A stretch of 64,000 nt of DNA from Taklimakanibacter lacteus (lineage in GTDB: Bacteria; Pseudomonadota; Alphaproteobacteria; Rhizobiales; Aestuariivirgaceae): positions 1-64,000 of the forward strand of contig QOZQ01000013.1 of assembly GCA_003576695.1 (NCBI GenBank). The letters run 5' to 3'. Shown one piece after another: positions 1 to 7,766 of this stretch. A model generated the notes under the pieces. It ran no database searches and was not told the origin of the DNA. It saw only the letters and a list, made by a program, of their open reading frames with translations. Positions within the stretch are counted from its first letter, which is position 1. Each line of letters opens with the position of its first letter. The translations under genes were made by a program, and so were the position numbers.

Positions 1-1
1 G

Positions 2-118
2 ATCAAGCTCGCCCGCAGGGCGGCTGAAATCGCTGAAATGCTCATAACGCGAGAAGCCCAAGACAGACCGACACTCCGTTTGGCAATATCCAATGGCCGT
101 GTGAGAAATCCGGGCTAG
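2..118 (+). other. possible C-terminal tail of a gene entering from the left edge
   Basis: The first 118 bases are open in one plus-strand frame that begins outside the window and stops at a TAG at 116-118. The 38 residues are rich in Arg, Ala and Glu and look like the end of a helical protein, but no family is recognised. The remaining bases to the lipB stop at 202 show nothing further. It could equally be non-coding, because the stretch is short. Confidence 0.25.
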
Positions 119-201
119 CCCGAGTGCTTGGCCGGGGCGAGCAGGCGAATTCAGGAAACTCGAGAAATCCGGCGGCCATTCGCAAAGGCAACTGCCTGCA
201 G

Positions 202-879
202 TCAGCCGAAAATGTCGCGATAGGCCTTGTTGAGAGCGATATCGGCATCTTCCATGGTGATCGGCAGGCCGAGATCGACCAGGCTGGTGACGCCATGGTC
301 TTTGACCCCGCAGGGCACGATGCCGGTGAAATGCGACAGGTCCGGCTCGACATTGAGGCTTATGCCATGGAAGGTGACGCCCTGGCGCACCCGGATGCCG
401 ATGGCGGCGATCTTGTCTTCAATGTCAGGGCCTTTTTCCGGGCGCCGGACCCACACGCCAACCCGGTCTTCGCGCCGCTCGCCCGTCACGTTGAAGGCAG
501 CGAGCGTCGTGATCAGCCAGCTTTCGAGGCCGGCCACGAAAGCCCGTACATCCTGGCCGCGCTTGCGCAGGTCGAGCATCACATAGGCCACCCGCTGGCC
601 GGGTCCATGATAGGTATATTGCCCGCCGCGCCCGGTCTTGTGGACCGGGAATCGCCCGGGTGCCACCAGATCGCTGTCTTTGGCGCTGGTGCCGGCGGTG
701 TAGAGGGGCGGGTGCTCCAGGAGCCAGACAAGCTCCGGCGCCTCGCCGCGTGCAATGGCCAGCGTCTCGCGCTCCATCCGGGCGAGCCCGTCCTCATAGG
801 AGACGAGCCCCGGGGTAACCTCCCAGCGGGCAGAAAAGCCCGATTTCAGGGCAAAAGCGAGGCTCGAGCGGGGGCGCAT
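202..879 (-). CDS. lipB: Octanoyltransferase LipB
   Basis: Transfers octanoyl groups from acyl carrier protein to the lipoyl domains of 2-oxoacid dehydrogenases and GcvH, the first step of cytoplasmic lipoate synthesis. The 225-residue protein has the family signatures [12 protein letters not shown], the lysine of KIAAIG followed by GVTFHG, and the cysteine of IVPCGV; Lys and Cys are the catalytic pair in LipB. The frame stays open upstream to 1008, but that extension would read into tRNA-Leu at 981-1065, so the internal ATG at 877-879 is taken as the start. A single gene; no LipA is seen nearby. Confidence 0.95.
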   Translation of the reverse strand: MRPRSSLAFALKSGFSARWEVTPGLVSYEDGLARMERETLAIARGEAPELVWLLEHPPLYTAGTSAKDSDLVAPGRFPVHKTGRGGQYTYHGPGQRVAYVMLDLRKRGQDVRAFVAGLESWLITTLAAFNVTGERREDRVGVWVRRPEKGPDIEDKIAAIGIRVRQGVTFHGISLNVEPDLSHFTGIVPCGVKDHGVTSLVDLGLPITMEDADIALNKAYRDIFG

Positions 880-980
880 GGCTCCTAGATAGGCGTTATT
901 GCGCGGGCGGAAAAGGGTTGCCCGGCGGGGGTTGATTTCACCATATCCGCCTGATACACACCGCCCGCTTCCAATGATTT

Positions 981-1065
981 GCGGCCATGGCGGAATTGGT
1001 AGACGCACTAGCTTGAGGTGCTAGCGAGTAACATCGTGGAGGTTCGAGTCCTCTTGGCCGCACCA
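981..1065 (+). tRNA. tRNA-Leu (anticodon GAG)
   Basis: The acceptor arm GCGGCCA (981-987) pairs with TGGCCGC (1055-1061), followed by discriminator A and an encoded CCA (1063-1065). The anticodon stem CTAGC/GCTAG encloses loop TTGAGGT with anticodon GAG at 1015-1017. A long variable arm and the GGTTCGAGTCC T arm identify a class II leucine tRNA reading CUC/CUU. The 215 bases from here to the porin gene at 1282 contain no gene that I can support. Confidence 0.97.
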
Positions 1066-1281
1066 ATCCCCTGGTGCAAAGACACCCCGCATACGGGCGC
1101 CGGATCAGGCGCCGACGGCAATACAGATTGTCCGGAAGCGCATTTAATCCGCGATCCCGTTTCTGTACTGTAGCAAGGGCGACACGGTCGACCGGAAACT
1201 CGGTTGCCGGCTCAATTGGAAATTGAACATGGCGTTTCCCACGGGCATGATTGGCGAGTCTCGCGGTAAGGTGGAACTCGC

Positions 1282-1944
1282 ATGCTGAAGAAGCTCTTGT
1301 GGTTAGGGTCTGCATGGTTGTTGCTGACGGGGAGCGTCTACGCGGCCGATATCGAAGAGCCGCCCGCCACCCATGACTGGTCGGGCGCCTATGCCGGCGC
1401 CCATCTCGGCTATGGCTGGGGCAGTGATGATACCGAGACGGAGTTCCCCTCCGAATTCGACCACGACATCGACGGCATAATCGGCGGCCTGCATGCGGGG
1501 TTTAATTTTCAGTCCGACCACCTCGTCTTCGGGCTCGAGGGAGATTTCGATCTTTCCGATATCGATGGGGAGGGCGGTTGCGACTTCGATCCCTTCCGAT
1601 GCGAGACCGACATGGACTGGCTGGCCTCGCTGCGCGCCAGGCTCGGTTTTGCCTCCGACAATATCCTCCTTTATGCGACGGGCGGTGTCGCCTTCAGCGA
1701 TCTCGAATTCGCCAATGACGACGGGCTGGGCAGCAGCGACAAGCAATCCGAAAGCGCCGTGGGCTTTGTCGTCGGCGGCGGCGCCGAATATGCGGTTTCG
1801 GAAGATTTCAGTCTGCGCGCCGAGGCCCTCTACTATGATTTCGGCAAGACCGACTATGAGTATGACAATGCCCAGGGAACCGAGTTCGAAAGTGATCTCG
1901 ACCTTGTCGTCATTCGTGGCGGCCTGAGCTGGTATTTTCACTAG
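1282..1944 (+). CDS. Outer-membrane beta-barrel protein, Omp25/Omp31-like
   Basis: A 220-residue exported protein. Residues 1-21 form a signal peptide ending in VYA, followed by the mature start ADIEEPP. The sequence then alternates short amphipathic strands typical of the eight-stranded Omp25/Omp31/OmpA-like porins of rhizobia, beginning DWSGAYAGAHLGYGWG and ending with a strand closing in GLSWYFH (aromatic C-terminus). The loops are unusually rich in Asp and Glu. A purine-rich site (AAGGTGG, 1267-1273) precedes the ATG. It is a paralogue of the protein at 59574-60245, with which it shares the opening strand motif. Role: structural outer-membrane protein, specific function unknown. Confidence 0.85.
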   Translation: MLKKLLWLGSAWLLLTGSVYAADIEEPPATHDWSGAYAGAHLGYGWGSDDTETEFPSEFDHDIDGIIGGLHAGFNFQSDHLVFGLEGDFDLSDIDGEGGCDFDPFRCETDMDWLASLRARLGFASDNILLYATGGVAFSDLEFANDDGLGSSDKQSESAVGFVVGGGAEYAVSEDFSLRAEALYYDFGKTDYEYDNAQGTEFESDLDLVVIRGGLSWYFH

Positions 1945-1958
1945 GCAGCAAGCTCAGA

Positions 1959-1988
1959 ACCGTCCCGGAGCCATTTGCGCGGGACGGT
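1959..1988 (+). terminator. candidate hairpin terminator after the porin gene
   Basis: ACCGTCCC (1959-1966) pairs perfectly with GGGACGGT (1981-1988) around a 14-base loop, 15 bases after the porin stop. No T tract follows, so it may be a weak terminator or a transcript-end stabiliser between two converging genes. Confidence 0.35.
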
Positions 1989-1999
1989 GATCCCCCTGG

Positions 2000-2269
2000 T
2001 TAGGATCGCCGATCCGCACCGTGGAAGATGCGGCCGATAACGATCTCGTTTGACCTGATCCGGTACAGGATGATGTGCCTGCCATGGACGAACTGATGCG
2101 TGCTGCCTTCGTAGACCCTGCCCATGTTCGGATAGTCGCCCAAGATTTCAAACACGGCATCAAGCTCACGCAGATACTTCTCGGCTTGCACAGGGCCAAA
2201 AGTCAGAACTGTATAGCGGTAGATATCCTTGAGATCGCGTTCCGCGCGCGCCGTGATACGATGGCGCAT
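2000..2269 (-). CDS. RelE/ParE-family toxin
   Basis: An 89-residue basic protein of the RelE/ParE superfamily. It begins with the usual strand-helix pattern (RITARAERDLKDIYRY) and carries the GRVYEG and HIILYRI segments near the C-terminus that are typical of ParE-like toxins. Such toxins inhibit gyrase (ParE) or cleave mRNA on the ribosome (RelE); the sequence alone fits ParE better. It starts 3 bases after the stop of the antitoxin gene, antitoxin first, as in parDE operons. Confidence 0.85.
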   Translation of the reverse strand: MRHRITARAERDLKDIYRYTVLTFGPVQAEKYLRELDAVFEILGDYPNMGRVYEGSTHQFVHGRHIILYRIRSNEIVIGRIFHGADRRS

Positions 2270-2272
2270 GTG

Positions 2273-2470
2273 TCAACGTTCCGCGCGGGCCTCGTTGATG
2301 ATGTCCTCAATGGACTTGCCGGATAGCGGGCCGTTGAATCCTTCATCAATTGCTGCCTGTATGGCCTTGCGCTTTTCATCCGGCGACAGCGCATCGAACC
2401 AGGCACGCTGCTCCTGCGTGGGTGCAGCCCATGGATAGACGTCGATGCTGATGGTTTCGAGCATGTTCAT
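2273..2470 (-). CDS. ParD-like antitoxin of the toxin gene at 2000-2269
   Basis: A 65-residue acidic protein just upstream of the toxin. The middle (QRAWFDALSPDEKRKAIQAA) and the C-terminus (LSGKSIEDIINEARAER) resemble the toxin-wrapping tails of small proteobacterial antitoxins. It does not show an obvious ribbon-helix-helix at the extreme N-terminus. Gene order, size and the 3-base gap support the antitoxin call. Expected to repress its own promoter, which would lie in 2471-2532. Confidence 0.7.
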   Translation of the reverse strand: MNMLETISIDVYPWAAPTQEQRAWFDALSPDEKRKAIQAAIDEGFNGPLSGKSIEDIINEARAER

Positions 2471-2532
2471 GGAACATCAATATAAGCGAGAACGCTCAAA
2501 ATTGCCAGAGAATCGGATGAGGAGATGCAGCC

Positions 2533-3126
2533 ATGGCGAAACTGACTTCGGGCCAGATCGAAAAGAGCGCCGACAGAAATCCTCGAAAGTCACAAGCAGC
2601 TCGCCAAACACCGGGCCAAGACCGAAAACCTCATAGCCAACCGGCGTGAAGACATTGCGAAGGGGCTCGGGCGCGGGGATATCGCCATTTGGAGCGGATT
2701 CGGATGGACGATGAGCGCTCCACCCGGCGGCACTCTCACGGGCCGTGTCGGCATCACATTTCCGGATCCATCCGCTGTACCTGAACAGTCCGATCTCTAT
2801 GTGCATGTGTGGATCGGCTCCGGCAACATCGACCCGGTGCTGGGCACCTTCCTGAGCAATGTCGATACGAGATTCCCAAGGCTAACCGAGCCGCGACCGC
2901 CGGGCCTTCGCCCGGGATTGAACCAGGTGCCGGAGATCCACGTCCATCCCGACAGCGCCCTGCTGGATTTCAAGCTGCGAATCCCGCCCCACATGAAGAG
3001 TCCGTGTATCTGGGAAATATGTGCCTCATGCGCCGAAACGCGTTTGATACGGGCGAATATCTGGGACGGGCATCCTTCCTGTTCAGGGTCCGCGGGATCG
3101 ACGAGCCTCCCGACACGCACAGTTAG
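2533..3126 (+). pseudogene. frameshifted hypothetical protein gene
   Basis: A reading frame starts at ATG 2533 (MAKLTSGQIEKSA) and loses register near 2570. The continuation (EILESHKQLAKHRAK, then GRGDIAIWSGFGWTMSAP and VHVWIGSGNIDPVLGTFL) is in the next frame, and the end (ESVYLGNMCLMRRNAFDTG, then GRASFLFRVRG) is in the first frame again, after a second shift near 2995. Joined, the pieces give one protein-like sequence of about 195 residues with a helical N-terminus and a beta-rich remainder. I do not know its function. It may be a true pseudogene or carry two sequencing errors. Confidence 0.6.
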
Positions 3127-3178
3127 AGCGCCGGACGTTCCCATCGAATCGCCTCCGCACCTTATCTCTCTGATGTGC

Positions 3179-3221
3179 GCATCGGATTCCGAAAACCACT
3201 TCGCGCCTATCGGTCCGATGC
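3179..3221. repeat. palindromic intergenic repeat, copy 1
   Basis: The outer arms GCATCGGA and TCCGATGC enclose inner segments CCGAAAACC and TCGG. The same architecture, in opposite orientation, is found at 61616-61661, and in a form interrupted by other sequence at 21011-21139. This is a mobile REP-like element of the type common between rhizobial genes. The rest of 3127-3249 holds nothing else. Confidence 0.75.
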
Positions 3222-3249
3222 TCCAGCAGCGGTCGGGCTTCCGGACTCT

Positions 3250-3714
3250 TCAAGCCGAGACCAACCGCTCGAAGTCGCGGATGCTGCGGAAGCGCTTCCA
3301 GCCTGCCGGGGTCTCGATCACCACGCTGCCGTCCTCGAGGGTGAGGACTGTGTGCGAGCGGTAGCTGCCTTCCTTGACTATCTTGGGATCGCGACGCGGG
3401 TCATAGCTCGGCACATTGGCAAAGGCTTCACGCGGGGGTTCACGCGGCGGCGCGCCGATCTGTTCGCTATCTTCACCCCTGACATGGGCGACAAAGTTTT
3501 CCAGATTGTCGGCGAGGCGTTCGTTGACCACGATAAGCTGCCCGATCCCCAGCGTAATGATGCCGGCCGACAGGGCCGCCACACCCTGGGTCAGGAGGAA
3601 GGAATTGAGTATCGCCAGGGACCTTCCCTGGACAAGCGGCAGCAATGCCAAAAACAGCAGGACCAGCCCGATAAAGATCGCGGCCACTCCGATAGCCCGG
3701 ATGAGATTCGCCAT
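3250..3714 (-). CDS. hypothetical membrane protein with two transmembrane segments
   Basis: A 154-residue protein of unknown function. Two hydrophobic helices lie at about residues 7-30 and 40-65, followed by a polar tail of about 90 residues. The tail contains a Pro/Arg/Glu-rich linker and a compact end (LTLEDGSVVIETPAGWKRF), suggesting a small cytoplasmic or periplasmic domain. The frame is open further upstream, but the ATG at 3714 follows a good GAGAGGGG ribosome site and puts the first helix at the N-terminus. No neighbour suggests a role. Confidence 0.65.
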   Translation of the reverse strand: MANLIRAIGVAAIFIGLVLLFLALLPLVQGRSLAILNSFLLTQGVAALSAGIITLGIGQLIVVNERLADNLENFVAHVRGEDSEQIGAPPREPPREAFANVPSYDPRRDPKIVKEGSYRSHTVLTLEDGSVVIETPAGWKRFRSIRDFERLVSA

Positions 3715-3777
3715 ATCGACCCCTCTCGCAGGAGAGTGCGCCTCACCCGGCATCTAAGCAACAACTTCGCGCGGATT

Positions 3778-4683
3778 CTAGAGCGCTTGCGCCGCCGAGC
3801 CGCGCCGCCGCCACATTTCCCACAGGCTTTCGAGCACGCCGGCGCCCGAGATGAGGATGACGCCGATCACCTCGCGCCAGCCGAAGGGGTCGCCCGACCA
3901 CAGAGCAGCGGTGATGGCGCCGACGCTGATCTCGGTCATGAACAGGAGTCCGACCAGGCCCGGATTGAGCTTGGGCGTACCCCACATTGACGCATAGACG
4001 CCGGTCATCACCACGACGAGCACGGTCGGTATGAGCCAGGGCAGTTGGGCCAGGTAGACATCCAGCGGCGGCGATGCGGCGAGGCCGGGGCCGAAAACGA
4101 CGAGGAGGACAAGCGCGACCAGCGCCGACCAGAGGAAATTCTGGATGAGGAGGTCGAGTGCGTGGGTGCCCTTGTCGGCCCTGAGCAGGATCGAGGCGAC
4201 CGACCACAGGAAGCCTGAGAAGAGCGCCAGCCAGTCGCCCGGTTGCTCGGGCAGCGGAATGCCTGAATCGGCATGGAAGATGACCAGCATGCCGATGATG
4301 GCGATCGCCATGGCAAGCCAGCGCAAGGGCGTGATCGGCTCGCCGAGAAAAAGGCGCGCCAGCAGTGTGCTCCATAGCGGCGTCAGATAGAACAGAAGCG
4401 TGGCGCGCACCACGTCCGTATAGAGGATCGAGACTGAATAGAGCACCAGGCTCAACGCCGGCACGAGCCCCAGGACCTGCAGCCAGAGTCCCCCGCTGAC
4501 GGCGGGACGCCATCTGAGGACCAGGAGAGGAAGGACCAGGGCGAAGGGCACGGCATAGAAGAACAGCGTCGCCCACAGGCCGTCGATGCCGGCGCCCGCC
4601 AAGGCGCGGATCGGAATCCAGAACAGGCCCCAGACGAGCCCGGAATAGGCGCAAGCGAGCTTGGCGAGCGTGTCGGTTTTCAT
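3778..4683 (-). CDS. DMT-superfamily transporter (EamA)
   Basis: A 301-residue inner-membrane protein with about ten hydrophobic helices arranged as two EamA repeats of roughly 140 residues; the second half starts near DLLIQNFLWSALVAL. EamA proteins export amino acids, nucleosides or other metabolites; the substrate cannot be read from sequence. The ATG at 4683 is preceded by GAGGGTGAAATC. That ribosome site belongs to an intergenic repeat (4691-4763). An upstream in-frame ATG at 4704 lies inside the same repeat and is less likely. Confidence 0.88.
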   Translation of the reverse strand: MKTDTLAKLACAYSGLVWGLFWIPIRALAGAGIDGLWATLFFYAVPFALVLPLLVLRWRPAVSGGLWLQVLGLVPALSLVLYSVSILYTDVVRATLLFYLTPLWSTLLARLFLGEPITPLRWLAMAIAIIGMLVIFHADSGIPLPEQPGDWLALFSGFLWSVASILLRADKGTHALDLLIQNFLWSALVALVLLVVFGPGLAASPPLDVYLAQLPWLIPTVLVVVMTGVYASMWGTPKLNPGLVGLLFMTEISVGAITAALWSGDPFGWREVIGVILISGAGVLESLWEMWRRRGSAAQAL

Positions 4684-4690
4684 GATTTCA

Positions 4691-4763
4691 CCCTCGCCCT
4701 GCAAGCGAAGCGCGGCGGGGAGAGGGTAGGGGCCCGCCGCGCAGCGGCGGGAAGGGTGAGGGG
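4691..4763 (-). repeat. composite intergenic palindrome, element A
   Basis: Read on the minus strand it contains three conserved boxes: CCCCTCACCCT, CCCTACCCTCTCCCCGC and GGGCGAGGG. Between boxes 1 and 2 is a GC-rich stem-loop (CCGCCGCTGCGCGGCGG). Element B at 4846-4909 has the same three boxes in the opposite orientation with a different stem-loop. The two form an inverted pair about 80 bp apart. Box 3 leads directly into the ribosome site of the transporter gene. Confidence 0.7.
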
Positions 4764-4845
4764 CATCGGCATCACGGGCAGATCTTCATCCAACTTTCAA
4801 CAAAACTGAACCTTGATCTGAGCTTTGAGCACAATCGGAGAAAGG

Positions 4846-4909
4846 CCCCTCACCCTCCCATTGCTTCGCAATGGGTCCCTCCCTCTCCCCGCTGAAGCGG
4901 GGCGAGGGG
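4846..4909 (+). repeat. composite intergenic palindrome, element B
   Basis: This plus-strand copy has the order CCCCTCACCCT, stem-loop CCCATTGCTTCGCAATGGG, CCCTCCCTCTCCCCGC, short loop, GGGCGAGGG. The boxes are conserved relative to element A while the stem changes but stays paired, so the palindrome rather than its sequence is conserved. The bases between the two elements show no other feature. Confidence 0.7.
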
Positions 4910-4928
4910 ATGACGGCGCGCCCATGCC

Positions 4929-5288
4929 TCAAAGATTGCGTTCGATCTCGCGCACGAAGACGGCGATCGTGGCACCGGTCTTGGTATGGGAATTGTGCTG
5001 GGTGCCTTCCTTGAGCAGCACGAAATCTCCCGGCTTGTAGACATAGCCGTCATTGTCGATGAGCTCGCCTTCGATCATCAGGAACTGCTCATGGCAGGTG
5101 TGCTCATGCGGCTGGCTCGAGGCGCCGGGCTCCATCCGGTAGATGTAGAAGCCCGCGCTTTCCGGGAAAGTGTCGTCGAGCTGCAGATAGCTTTGGTCGG
5201 TGAGGACCTTGCCGTCGACCACATAGGGCTTGAACTTCGTGGTCCTGATATTGGTGACGATCCGCTCGGCATTTTCGATCTTGCGCAT
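4929..5288 (-). CDS. cupin-domain protein
   Basis: A 119-residue single-domain cupin. Motif 1 is GASSQPHEHTCHEQFLMIEGE and motif 2 is PGDFVLLKEGTQHNSH, with the histidines and glutamate of the usual metal site all present. Cupins of this size bind a metal and either sense or convert small molecules; no substrate is indicated. It is divergent from mgtE with only 51 bases between the start codons, so the two genes share an upstream region. Confidence 0.8.
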   Translation of the reverse strand: MRKIENAERIVTNIRTTKFKPYVVDGKVLTDQSYLQLDDTFPESAGFYIYRMEPGASSQPHEHTCHEQFLMIEGELIDNDGYVYKPGDFVLLKEGTQHNSHTKTGATIAVFVREIERNL

Positions 5289-5339
5289 GATGGGTCTTGC
5301 TCTTCACAGGGGTCTCTGAAACTGTGCCTTCAATTTAGG

Positions 5340-6743
5340 ATGAAAGGCATTCGGGCGGCAATGGCGGCAACCGGCACGGAAAAGGATATTCGCGACGAAT
5401 GGGGATCGCTGTCGCCTGATTTCCTGGCTGCCATGCAAGGAGCACTGGGCGCCGGTGACACCGAGACGCTGCGGCGCGAGGCGAAGGACCTGCATGCCGC
5501 CGACCTGGCCGACCTGATCGCCGCCCTCGAGCCCGATGAACGCGTCAGCCTGATTTCGGCGCTCGGCCGCAGCTTCGATGTCGAAGCCCTCGCCGAGCTC
5601 GACGAGGCGGTGCGCGACCAGCTCATGGAGGCGCTGCCGGCCGATGTCATCGCTTCCGCCATCAGGAAGCTCGACACCGACGATGCCGCCTATCTGATCG
5701 AGGATCTCGACCGCGCCGACCAGGAGGAGATCCTGGCCAGGATATCGCGCAAGCACCGCGCCGCGCTCAACCGCGCTCTCGAATATCCGGAAGGCACTGC
5801 CGGGCGCCTGATGCAGACCGAATTCGTGGCGGTTCCCGAATTCTGGACGATCGGCAAGACCATCGACCATATGCGCAACGAGAAGGAGCTGCCGGACGAT
5901 TTCATCGAGATCTATGTCATCAATCCGAGCTTCCATCTGGTCGGCGTCGTGCCGGTCAGCCGTATCCTGCGCAACAGGCGCGACCGCAAGGTCGCCGATA
6001 TCATGGAGCGCGAGCAGACGACCTTCCAGGTTCTCGACGAGGAAGAGGATATCGCCTTCAAATTCAAGCAGTACAACCTGGTATCGGCGGCGGTCGTCGA
6101 TGCCGACCAGCGCCTGGTTGGTGTCCTGACCGTCGATGACATCGTCGATGTGATCCAGGACGAAGCGGAAGAAGACATCCTGCATCTGGGCGGCGTGACC
6201 ACCGAGGAGACGATCAACGACACGGTCTGGACGACGACCAGGTCGCGCTTCGCCTGGCGGCTGCTCAATCTGTTCACCGCCATCCTCGCTTCCTGGGTGA
6301 TCTCGTTCTTCGACGCCACCATCAGCCAGATGGTGGCCTTGGCCGTGCTCATGCCGATCGTGGCCTCGATGGGCGGCAATGCCGGCACCCAGACCATGAC
6401 GGTGGCGGTCAGGGCGCTCGCCATGCGCGAGCTTGGGCCCTTCAATGCCCTGAAGGTGACCTTGCGCGAATGCGCCTCGGGACTGCTCAGCGGGCTGATC
6501 TTCGCGCTGCTGATCGGCACCATGGCTTTCTGGTGGTTCGGTTCCGACCGCCTTGGCCTCATCATCGGCGCGGCCATGATCATCAACCTGTTCGCCGCAG
6601 CGCTTGCCGGCATCCTGGTGCCGCTGGCGCTCGATTATTTCGACATCGATCCGGCGATCGCCTCGGGCGTGTTCGTGACCACGGTGACGGATGTGGTCGG
6701 CTTCTTCGCCTTTCTGGGGCTTGCGGCGCTATGGCTGGTCTGA
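5340..6743 (+). CDS. mgtE: Magnesium transporter MgtE
   Basis: A Mg2+-gated Mg2+ channel of the inner membrane, 467 residues. The N-terminal helical domain (LHAADLADLIAALEPDER and repeats) is followed by a pair of CBS domains (about 150-275, ending GVLTVDDIVDVIQDEAEEDI). Five hydrophobic helices follow, with the family signature PIVASMGGNAGTQTMTVAVR. In the family, Mg2+ bound between the N and CBS domains closes the pore. The frame extends far upstream without a stop; the ATG at 5340 or the one at 5361 is the likely start, neither with a strong ribosome site. Confidence 0.92.
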   Translation: MKGIRAAMAATGTEKDIRDEWGSLSPDFLAAMQGALGAGDTETLRREAKDLHAADLADLIAALEPDERVSLISALGRSFDVEALAELDEAVRDQLMEALPADVIASAIRKLDTDDAAYLIEDLDRADQEEILARISRKHRAALNRALEYPEGTAGRLMQTEFVAVPEFWTIGKTIDHMRNEKELPDDFIEIYVINPSFHLVGVVPVSRILRNRRDRKVADIMEREQTTFQVLDEEEDIAFKFKQYNLVSAAVVDADQRLVGVLTVDDIVDVIQDEAEEDILHLGGVTTEETINDTVWTTTRSRFAWRLLNLFTAILASWVISFFDATISQMVALAVLMPIVASMGGNAGTQTMTVAVRALAMRELGPFNALKVTLRECASGLLSGLIFALLIGTMAFWWFGSDRLGLIIGAAMIINLFAAALAGILVPLALDYFDIDPAIASGVFVTTVTDVVGFFAFLGLAALWLV

Positions 6744-7198
6744 CCCCTGTCGTCGTGGCGCGCGCCGGGGCCGGCGACAAGGCTGATTGGGTCAGGCTGT
6801 GGCGCCTGTGGCAGCGCCATATGTCGGGGGAGGTGCCGGAAAATGTCACCGAGCGGACCTGGCAGATGGCCCTGGCGCCGGCAAGCCATCTCCTGATCCT
6901 CCTGGCCCGCGCCGGCACAGGCGAGGCCATCGGTTTCGCAACTGTGAGCTTCGCTCCCTTCGCCTGGACCGGGTCCGACGTCGCCTTCCTGCAGGATCTC
7001 TTCGTGGACGAGGCGCGCCGCGGCAGCGGGGCAGGCGAGGCCCTTCTGAAAGCCATCTATGCCGAGGCTGATCTGCGGGGCGCATCCCAGGTCTATTGGA
7101 TGGTCGATGAGACGGATGGGACCCTGCAGCGCTTCTATGAGCGTCACGCCATCCGCACCCCTTATTTGCGCTACATGCGCACACCCTGGCCCTGGTAG
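6731..7198 (+). CDS. GNAT-family N-acetyltransferase
   Basis: A 155-residue acetyl-CoA-dependent transferase. The core strand (VAFLQDLFVDEARRGSGAG) contains the acetyl-CoA-binding RRGSGAG loop, and the end (YWMVDETDGTLQRFYERH) has the usual N/D...FYE pattern. The substrate is unknown. The start at 6731 lies inside the last 13 bases of mgtE, so the two are probably translationally coupled. Its 3' end overlaps that of the convergent gene at 7171-7758 by 28 bases. Confidence 0.85.
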   Translation: MAGLTPVVVARAGAGDKADWVRLWRLWQRHMSGEVPENVTERTWQMALAPASHLLILLARAGTGEAIGFATVSFAPFAWTGSDVAFLQDLFVDEARRGSGAGEALLKAIYAEADLRGASQVYWMVDETDGTLQRFYERHAIRTPYLRYMRTPWPW

Positions 7199-7758
7199 AT
7201 CGAGCACAGGGCGATCAGAACGGTGGAAGCGAGAGGCGCCAGCACGGCGCTCTCCAGCCCGTCCAGAATTACCGTCTCGCCCGATGCCAGGAGATGTCCG
7301 CCGACCGAGAATTCGCCGTCGATGGAATGAATGAGGCGCGTCGACCCATCGCCGGTCAATGGCAGGGGCGCCGAGAGCTCCTGGCAGGCGAGCGCGCCCC
7401 GACCGGACTGCCGCGCGACCATGAGGTTGAAATCCTTCACCGGGCCGTCGATGAGCGCGCCACTTACGGCCCAGTCGCCGGAGAAGCTCGCCGGGCGGTA
7501 GGGCACGGCAAGATCGATCACACCGGCTTCTTCGGCATGTAGCCGCATGCCTTTGCCCTCAAGCAGCATGATATGGCGGTCATAGCCCGCGAAAGTGGAG
7601 AAGGGGCCATCGCTCGCCACGTCGGCGATGCTGACCCGCCACTGGAACGGCTTGCCGCCGAGGCCCGCATCGGCCGGGAAGGCCGCGATTTCGGTGGTGA
7701 TGCCGCCGCCATTCTTCCACGGCATGACCTTGTAGTCGCCTTGTCTCAATATCCGCAT
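7171..7758 (-). CDS. HutD/Ves-family protein
   Basis: A 195-residue cupin-like protein of the HutD/Ves family, recognised by MPWKNGGGITTEIA near the N-terminus and FQWRVSIADVASDGPFSTF. HutD is linked to histidine utilisation in other bacteria, but no hut genes are present here, so the role is open. The ATG at 7758 has a TGAGGAG site immediately upstream; a TTG at 7770 is an alternative. It starts 8 bases after the stop of the CDF transporter gene and is probably cotranscribed with it. Confidence 0.82.
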   Translation of the reverse strand: MRILRQGDYKVMPWKNGGGITTEIAAFPADAGLGGKPFQWRVSIADVASDGPFSTFAGYDRHIMLLEGKGMRLHAEEAGVIDLAVPYRPASFSGDWAVSGALIDGPVKDFNLMVARQSGRGALACQELSAPLPLTGDGSTRLIHSIDGEFSVGGHLLASGETVILDGLESAVLAPLASTVLIALCSIYQGQGVRM

Positions 7759-7766
7759 TTCGCTCC

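Noticed and set aside
880-1008. N-terminal extension of LipB by 43 residues
   Set aside because: It would overlap tRNA-Leu at 981-1065 and the extra residues do not resemble LipB; the ATG at 877-879 gives the family length.
5289-5339. magnesium or other riboswitch ahead of mgtE
   Set aside because: Only 51 bases separate the cupin and mgtE start codons, too little for a known riboswitch, and no conserved structure was seen.
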